From Microcaldota archaeon (GTDB lineage: Archaea; Micrarchaeota; Micrarchaeia; Micrarchaeales; CABMGC01): a stretch of 43,360 bases of DNA. A program made the position numbers and the translations under genes. Positions within the stretch are counted from its first letter, which is position 1; every line of letters begins with the position of its first letter. This document shows positions 37,297-43,360 of the stretch, piece by piece. A model generated the notes under the pieces. That model was not told the origin of the DNA. It saw only the letters and a program-made list of their open reading frames with translations, and made no database searches. Where the stretch lies: the NCBI GenBank assembly GCA_023270055.1, contig JAGDYB010000004.1, positions 1 to 43,360 of the forward strand, given 5' to 3'.

Positions 37297-40200
37297 CTAC
37301 GCCTTGCAGTTTGGCGAAGCTGTCATCCAGTAGCAGGCGTTGTTGCTCGAGCACGCGTTTCCGCCAAGATCCTTGTTAAGGCTGCTTGCGTTCTGCGCAA
37401 AAAGTGTGCAGTCAATGCCATATTCGCTCATGTTGAGGAACTTGTTGTTAGCAAAGGAATCCAGCGTGGAGTTTATGATGTAGGCGCCTATCACGCCGCG
37501 GTTTGCAGTGTTGTTCTGAATTTCAAAACCTTGCCCGCCTGACACTTCAAGGGCAATGCTTGTATTTATCATCTTGTTTTTCTCTACCTTGCCATAGTTG
37601 CTTTTCGATATCATTATTCCGTGCGATGCATTCATTATTGTGTCATTCAAGATCGTGGAATAATTTGCATTCTCGATGCTTATTGAGTTGTTTACGCTTA
37701 CTATGGTATCATTCATGAATGTAGGGTAGCCGGCAGAGGCGGTTATCGCCGTAGTGAAGTTCTTTATGTAGCAATCGATAACCTTGACATTTGAGGAGTT
37801 CTTTATGTTCACGAAAGCGCCTCCGTTTGACGCAAGCATAGTATGATAATTGCAGTTTATTATCGTGTTGTTGCCGCTAGTGTTCTTTGTGTTGTATATG
37901 TTGAAGCATGTGGCGCCATACGGATAAAGCATATCGCTTGTCATTAATATGCTCGCACCGGAGCTTATCGCATAGCATTTTGGCGCGATGGTGAGCGGAT
38001 TCAGTTCAACAAGCCATATGCAATCGTGTTTTGTGTTTCCAAAGTTTACGCCGCCACGCTGTGCGTATATCCCTCCAGTGCCAGGTGAGCAATAGTAGTC
38101 AACAGCATTGCCATACGCCGAATTGTTGAACACATTGTTGCCTATTGAGTTGCTGAACAGTATCCCATACTTCCCATTCCTAGTCGCGTTGTTGTACGCA
38201 ATAAGGTTGTTTGAAGAATTGAGCACAAGCATTCCTGTTGCATTAGCCGAACCGTCAAGCTCTATATTGCTTGTTACGATTCCGTTGCTTACCCTGTTCA
38301 TGTATATACCGCCGCTCGAGAACGTCGTCACATTCTGTCCCGTTACCTGCGGGTTCGTGTCATTAACCAGTACCACGCCGGTGTAAACGTTTGTTATATT
38401 GTTGTATTGTATCTTTGCGTCGCTTGAGTTGCTTACTACAATGCCTGCTGCGAATTTTTCAATGCCGCAGTTGCTTATGCTTACGTTGTTGACTCCGTTT
38501 GCATATATTGCGCTGCTGCCATATGCGCCCCCTATGCTGTGGCCGTTGCATGAGAAGCTTACGTTGTCAGCTTTTATGTTTATGCACCTGCTCGTGTAGT
38601 TTATCAGGTTCTTGGTAAGCACGTAAGATCCGGGATAGGTTATATTGTAGCAGCCGCTCAGCGGATATACGCTTATCGGAGGCAAAGCCTTAGAGGTGCA
38701 TCCCGCTCCCCAGTTGCAGTCGGTAACGCCGCATCCGGTATTTTCGAACAGGTTTGAGGTGGAGTTGTAGGTGCTTGCGGTGCAGTACAGGTCAGATCTT
38801 TTATTATTCTCGGTGTAGCCGCTGCTGAACGTGGAGCCGCTTCCGCCAGCAAAGTATATCCCGTAGTCATTGCCCTTCAGGTTGAACCTGTAGTAGGTTA
38901 TTGCGGTGCTTGCATTCGTGTATATACCATAAGTGCTGTTGCTGACGCTGACATTGCTGATAGAGCCGGTGTTTGCGCCATGCAAGTACAGCCCATATAC
39001 GCTGTTTGCTATTGTGGAATTGTATACGTATGGAACTTGTGTATTATTGATATAAATCCCATAAGTGTCGTTGTTCAGCATGCAGTTGCTCACAGTTATG
39101 TTGTAAACTCCATTTTCATATATGCCATACATTGCGTTGTCTATTGCATTGCCCTTGCAGTTGAGGTGTACGTTGGGCGATGTAACGGTTATGCATGCAT
39201 CTCCCTTTGAAAGCGGATTTGAAACATTGACATAATTCATCAGGTTCAATCCTGAGCTTAGTGTGTATGTGCCAGAGGCGTTTATGTTTCCGCACTCAGT
39301 TATCGTCTTGCCAAGTATCACGTTGCTTATCGCTGGCGGTATGTTGACATTTGAACACTGAGCGAAAGCGCAGTATTCGCTGCTGTGGCATGTCGAAGAT
39401 GAGAAGTTGTTTGCGTTCCTAAGTCCTGCAGTAAGGTTGCATATTAAGTCCACAGTGTTATCGGTAAAGTTGTCCTTGTAAAATTTATTACCTGTGGAGT
39501 TGATTACAGCCCCGTAGTAGGCGCTGTTGTTAATCAAATCATTGCTGAACAAGTTGCTACCGCCGCTGTAAATATAAATATTGCCTTGCTTGCTTGCGAC
39601 CCCTCCAAGCGTGGTGTTTGCTATTTTGTTCATTCTGGAATCATTCATTAAGATGTCAGACATTGTTTGCTTTGCTATGTAAGAAGCTGTCAGTGTAGAG
39701 TTTGAAACTCCATAGAAGTATACGCCGTACGAGAAGGATGAAAGATTCAAGCCTTGCAGGCTTACGTTGTGCACATTCTTTGCATAGATCGCATAAGTGA
39801 ACGGCGGTATTCCCACATACGGGCCGCTGCCCTTTATCATATTCAGGTTTCCAACCAGCGTTACGTCGCTTGCGTTGATTGTTATGCATGCGCCCTTCTT
39901 TATCGAAGTTGATATTGGTTTTGTTATATAATAAGTGCCCGGCTTGTCTATCACGGTGCAGTTGGTTATGCTTGTCAGCTTTGTAACGTTTATTGTGGTT
40001 GTCGACATGGTGCTTGTAGCTGGTGCTTTGTGCGATGCCGTCGCAACGAGTGCTCCCGCAACAAGTATGACTACGATTACTGCGGCAATGCCGATGAGCA
40101 TTTCGTTGTGCCTTTTCTTCAATCTCCTCTTCCTCTCCTCTTCCTGCTGATCTATATTTGGCTGGGCTTTTGGTGGGGTTACCCCAGGTATTATATTTTC

Positions 40201-40329
40201 CAGCGGTGGCAAATTGTTCTGCCGTTCGCCAGCGTTTGGAATCGTGCCTTGGGTTGGCGTAGCATTGTCCTCAGAAATATCGATATGCGGGTCGGAATTG
40301 TCAGCGTCTGTCATAGCATCATTCAGCAA
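37297..40329 (-). CDS. Giant surface-anchored parallel beta-helix (NosD-like) repeat protein
   Basis: 1010 aa; cytoplasmic basic segment plus TM MLIGIAAVIVVILVAGALVAT; many beta-helix coils (YGIYENGVYNITVSNC, YGIYINNTQVPYVYNSTI, YGLYLHGANTGSISNVSVSNS). Confidence 0.85.
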   Translation of the reverse strand: MLNDAMTDADNSDPHIDISEDNATPTQGTIPNAGERQNNLPPLENIIPGVTPPKAQPNIDQQEEERKRRLKKRHNEMLIGIAAVIVVILVAGALVATASHKAPATSTMSTTTINVTKLTSITNCTVIDKPGTYYITKPISTSIKKGACITINASDVTLVGNLNMIKGSGPYVGIPPFTYAIYAKNVHNVSLQGLNLSSFSYGVYFYGVSNSTLTASYIAKQTMSDILMNDSRMNKIANTTLGGVASKQGNIYIYSGGSNLFSNDLINNSAYYGAVINSTGNKFYKDNFTDNTVDLICNLTAGLRNANNFSSSTCHSSEYCAFAQCSNVNIPPAISNVILGKTITECGNINASGTYTLSSGLNLMNYVNVSNPLSKGDACITVTSPNVHLNCKGNAIDNAMYGIYENGVYNITVSNCMLNNDTYGIYINNTQVPYVYNSTIANSVYGLYLHGANTGSISNVSVSNSTYGIYTNASTAITYYRFNLKGNDYGIYFAGGSGSTFSSGYTENNKRSDLYCTASTYNSTSNLFENTGCGVTDCNWGAGCTSKALPPISVYPLSGCYNITYPGSYVLTKNLINYTSRCINIKADNVSFSCNGHSIGGAYGSSAIYANGVNNVSISNCGIEKFAAGIVVSNSSDAKIQYNNITNVYTGVVLVNDTNPQVTGQNVTTFSSGGIYMNRVSNGIVTSNIELDGSANATGMLVLNSSNNLIAYNNATRNGKYGILFSNSIGNNVFNNSAYGNAVDYYCSPGTGGIYAQRGGVNFGNTKHDCIWLVELNPLTIAPKCYAISSGASILMTSDMLYPYGATCFNIYNTKNTSGNNTIINCNYHTMLASNGGAFVNIKNSSNVKVIDCYIKNFTTAITASAGYPTFMNDTIVSVNNSISIENANYSTILNDTIMNASHGIMISKSNYGKVEKNKMINTSIALEVSGGQGFEIQNNTANRGVIGAYIINSTLDSFANNKFLNMSEYGIDCTLFAQNASSLNKDLGGNACSSNNACYWMTASPNCKA

Positions 40330-40392
40330 TAAATTTATATTTAGACATGCATTTATAATTATTTAAATGTTCATGTTGCTTGTATCTGCGCT

Positions 40393-40499
40393 GCCTCAGT
40401 AGCTCAGTGGTAGAGCGCCTGTCTCGTAAACTTCTTGAAAGAAGTTTAATCAAGAACCAGGAAAACAGGAGGTCGAGGGTTCAATCCCCTCCTGAGGCT
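40393..40499 (+). tRNA. tRNA-Thr(CGT) with an intron of about 35 nt
   Basis: Acceptor GCCTCAG/CTGAGGC with U73; D-arm GCTC/GAGC; anticodon stem CCTGT/ACAGG with loop CT-CGT-A; T-arm GAGGG-TTCAATC-CCCTC. Insert at about 40429-40463 after position 37. Confidence 0.88.
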
Positions 40500-40598
40500 C
40501 TTTTTGTTTGGTCAAGAGCTCCAGTGCCTATAATCAACACTTTAAATATTTCTTTTCCACATTAGCATTGAAGTGGTTTTATCAAATGTGGCGTAAAA

Positions 40599-40619
40599 CC
40601 CACTCCCTTCAGGGGTGGG
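40599..40619 (+). repeat. Hairpin resembling an IS200/IS605-type end, upstream of the tnpB fragment
   Basis: CCCAC-T-CCC-TTCA-GGG-GTGGG: 8 bp with one bulged T and a 4-nt loop. Confidence 0.5.
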
Positions 40620-40665
40620 ATATAAGTCACCGCAAAAGCGTATAAATATGAAGGTGTAAATAAAT

Positions 40666-41010
40666 ATGGTCGTCATGAGAACAGCATATAAATATCGTGC
40701 GTATCCTTCAAAGGAGCAGAAAGAAACACTGAACAGGCAGATGTATCTTGCAAAAGAACTCTATAATATGCTCCTTGAAAAGTCAAAGGCATATTACAAG
40801 GAAACAGGCAAGACCCTTACGGAATACAGAATGAATGTATGGCTTACGCAGATAAAGAAGGAAAAAGGCCCAAGGTTTAAGCTTTGAGTGCTGTTCGCAA
40901 AAGACTGCTGGAGCTTGCCGTCTGCGCATTTGGGAGCAGAACAGTTTATAGCTAACTCCAGTTTTATGCAAGCATGCAAAAAAGAAGGAAAAGAAAAACA
41001 AAAGCGAATA
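40666..41010 (+). pseudogene. Truncated IS605-family TnpB/OrfB remnant
   Basis: MRTAYKYRAYPSKEQKETLNRQMYLAKELYNMLLEKSKAYYKETGKTLTEYRMNVWLTQIKKEKGPRF is the TnpB N-terminal domain; the ORF stops after 73 aa and the catalytic and zinc regions are absent. Confidence 0.8.
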
Positions 41011-41016
41011 AAAGTG

Positions 41017-41463
41017 CTACTTTACCTCCACTTCCTTTCCTTCACCCTTTGTCTTCTTCACATTTATCTCGAGAGTGCCATCCTCGAACTTCGCCTCAGC
41101 CGTGTCCGGAAGGACCTCGCTCGGGAGAGGTATGTCCCTGAAGTATGAAGACGAAGTTCTTTCGTTATAATAGTAGTTTTTCTTCTTTTCCTCGCGTTCC
41201 TTCTTTGTTTCCGCCCTTATCGTAACGCTGTTTTTGTTGACCTTCAGCTTTATCTCATCCTTTTTGACTCCCGGCAGGTCAGCTTTTATTGTGAAATGAT
41301 CTCCCTCGTCGACAAGGTCCACATCCGGCAAAGTTTCCGAGAGCAAGCTGCTGTAGCTGGGCGGTATATAAAAAAGCCTGTCTATCTGTCTGCTGAGCCT
41401 CTCTATCGGATCCATTCCAAAAGTCTCAGGCAAAAGCCACCTTCCCTTCCTCCTATTCGCCAT
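41017..41463 (-). CDS. hsp20: Small heat shock protein Hsp20/alpha-crystallin
   Basis: FTIKADLPGVKKDEIKLKVNKNSVTIRAE...FRDIPLPSEVLPDTAEAKFEDGTLEINVKK. Confidence 0.95.
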   Translation of the reverse strand: MANRRKGRWLLPETFGMDPIERLSRQIDRLFYIPPSYSSLLSETLPDVDLVDEGDHFTIKADLPGVKKDEIKLKVNKNSVTIRAETKKEREEKKKNYYYNERTSSSYFRDIPLPSEVLPDTAEAKFEDGTLEINVKKTKGEGKEVEVK

Positions 41464-41581
41464 ATTATCACCCCTATAATATATACGCTTTTGAAATTTT
41501 TAAATTTTTTTGTCCGGTATAAAAGGTGCGCAGGCCGAATGCGGCTAAACATATTTATATATTCAAGCGCCAAAAATCCTT

Positions 41582-42541
41582 ATGCGCGCCGGATTCGAAT
41601 ATACTCACAACTTTTCATTCATTGTCATCGTTGGCATTCTGGTTTCTATAGCCAATGCGATATGGGGCATGCTCCTTTCGATAGCGGTGACAAGGAACGG
41701 CAATTTTGCCCTCACCGCCGAAGCCATGACTGTCGGACTCATCGTCGTGCCGCTGCTGGTTGTGCTCTACAAGCGCGCCAAGCTCAACCTCTCATTTTAT
41801 CCAATAATGGCTGGCATATTCTATGGCGTCTCGAACGCCCTGCTGCTCAGCATATTCAATTACCAGAATTCAGCCATAATCTACTCGCTGGTGGCGCCGA
41901 CGATAGTTGTCTTTATAGCCATGCAAATAATTGTAAAAAAACAGAAAATACCAAGAAAGTCGCTTGTTAGGCTTGTCCTTGGCGGCATTGCGGCCGGCGC
42001 AGGCTTCATATTGATCTCAGTTGCAAATATAAACCTTTACACAATAAGCACATACGACATACTGCTCTCGTTGCTGCTTATTCTCCTTTATGGCGTATCT
42101 GGATTTCTCTTCGCAGAGACCGGACTGAGAAGCAGGGAAACTTCGCCGTCGCTCCTTACCATGGACATATTCGAAGGCGTGGCCATATTGCCGTTCATGT
42201 TTTTCAGTGCGCACGTATATGTCTTTTCCGGCCTTTCCTATGCCCTGCTTGCGGGCGTAATAGTGGCGCTTGGAACTTACGCAAGCTTTGCCGTATTCAG
42301 AACGCTGCAGAATAGCAGCAAAACCATATCATACTCTTCCATACTCTACATTCTTGCAGATTCGGACATACTTTTCCTTGCTTTGCTATACGAGATTTTC
42401 GTGCACGCACTGAGTGTTTATACCATATTCGGCATACTGTTTATCGCCATTTCAATATGGTACATGTCGAAGGAATCTGACAAGGCGTTCATGATAGAGC
42501 AGGAGGCAATTGGCGCAAGATACAGGGGCAAAAAATTCTAG
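41582..42541 (+). CDS. EamA/DMT-like permease (about 10 TM)
   Basis: 319-aa hydrophobic protein with repeated TM pattern and a C-terminal EamA-like half. Confidence 0.72.
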   Translation: MRAGFEYTHNFSFIVIVGILVSIANAIWGMLLSIAVTRNGNFALTAEAMTVGLIVVPLLVVLYKRAKLNLSFYPIMAGIFYGVSNALLLSIFNYQNSAIIYSLVAPTIVVFIAMQIIVKKQKIPRKSLVRLVLGGIAAGAGFILISVANINLYTISTYDILLSLLLILLYGVSGFLFAETGLRSRETSPSLLTMDIFEGVAILPFMFFSAHVYVFSGLSYALLAGVIVALGTYASFAVFRTLQNSSKTISYSSILYILADSDILFLALLYEIFVHALSVYTIFGILFIAISIWYMSKESDKAFMIEQEAIGARYRGKKF

Positions 42542-42682
42542 ATGCGGCAGTCGCGATGCTGACGGCGCCTTTTCGAAAAACAAAAGCAAACAAAAACAAA
42601 TATATAGCTAGCCTGCGTTATTTCACATGTAATATAATTAGAGCGATTTTTGTTGGAACGTGTTGAAACAGGTGAAATTTGA

Positions 42683-43000
42683 ATGGCAAAGATTTTGGTA
42701 GTTATAGTGAGTAGCGAAGACGAGAAGATAAATGTGGCATTGAATTTCGCGAAAAGACAGTCAGAAGCGGGGCACGACATTCGCGTCATACTATTTGGCC
42801 CAAGCGAGGCGAAGGTAGCAGGCAGCGAAGAGCTCATGAAAAAGTTCGGAGAGCTTGGCGCGATAAGGCCAAAAGCGTGCGTGTATGTGGCGAAAGGCGC
42901 AGCAGTAGACGGCAAACTTGGCAAAAACTTCGAGCTGTTGCCAGCAGGACAGTATATAACAAAAAGCATCGAGGAGGGCTACCAGACAATATCGTTTTGA
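42683..43000 (+). CDS. DsrE-like family protein
   Basis: 105 aa; MAKILVVIVSSEDEKINVALNFAKRQSEAGHDIRVILFGPSE...KSIEEGYQTISF. Confidence 0.7.
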   Translation: MAKILVVIVSSEDEKINVALNFAKRQSEAGHDIRVILFGPSEAKVAGSEELMKKFGELGAIRPKACVYVAKGAAVDGKLGKNFELLPAGQYITKSIEEGYQTISF

Positions 43001-43157
43001 GCGCTCTAAGCAAACAAGGCCTTTAGGCAAACAGATTGGGTTAAACGACATTCAATCGTATCCTTGCGAGCACCGCGGCGCAATCACTTGCAAAGCGCAG
43101 ATTAACAAAACCAGAGTAATATTTTTATACCAAGAGTGATCTAGAAGCTGTTGTGGT

Positions 43158-43360
43158 ATGATGGTTCATGCAGTAAAAACAAGCAGAGAAGATAGCAGTA
43201 CGGCTGTAAGCCTAGATAGAATAGAGGCACAAGTAGAGATTATGAGGAAGCTTGACTCATTCAGCAAAAAGCTAGACACCATAGGAAAGGAAGATCTTCT
43301 GAACAGCATTCCAGAGTGGCTTGCACTTGCAGCAGCAGCGCACGTGACGCTTGCTTATTG
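43158..43360 (+). CDS. N-terminal part of an uncharacterised protein (runs off the right edge)
   Basis: Open frame to the window end: MMVHAVKTSREDSSTAVSLDRIEAQVEIMRKLDSFSKKLDTIGKEDLLNSIPEWLALAAAAHVTLAY. TATTTTTATA about 30 nt upstream. Confidence 0.55.
   Translation, partial: MMVHAVKTSREDSSTAVSLDRIEAQVEIMRKLDSFSKKLDTIGKEDLLNSIPEWLALAAAAHVTLAY

Noticed and set aside
37297-40329. Repetitive content as a nucleotide tandem repeat or mobile element
   Set aside because: Repetition is at protein level (beta-helix coils); no extended identical DNA repeats or ends seen.

Overview
The window is archaeal chromosome, with gene content and divergence pointing to a DPANN / Micrarchaeota-like lineage (lineage is inference). 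It is a dense, mostly informational and housekeeping region. Contents: the 5' end of a divergent 16S rRNA gene (minus strand, running off the left edge); rpo11, DUF99, lonB and top6A; a type II/IV secretion ATPase; an ftsY-pfdA-eif6-L31e-L39e-PDCD5-S19e cluster; an ABC exporter; two small SMR/EamA-like transporters; topA; DUF72; trmI; rfcS; a MiaB/CDKAL1-like methylthiotransferase; ileS; pyrC-pyrD; a class III signal-peptide pilin-like protein; a CDP-alcohol phosphatidyltransferase; gatD-gatE; AIM24; aIF5B; ndk; DUF59; a 1010-aa beta-helix surface protein; an intron-containing tRNA-Thr(CGT); a decayed TnpB element; hsp20; a DMT permease and a DsrE-like protein. The best candidates for something undescribed are: (1) a membrane-tethered winged-HTH protein with a large Cys-rich exterior domain, coupled by a GTGA overlap to a protein with a HExxxxH...E metallopeptidase-like motif; (2) an orphan promoter plus 12-bp hairpin upstream of lonB (candidate ncRNA); (3) a phased ATATGCAC operator-like array upstream of ileS; (4) a change in the 16S rRNA central pseudoknot that predicts a compensatory change outside the window. 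Promoter/start geometry suggests many leaderless transcripts. All calls come from reading the sequence; no database search was run.
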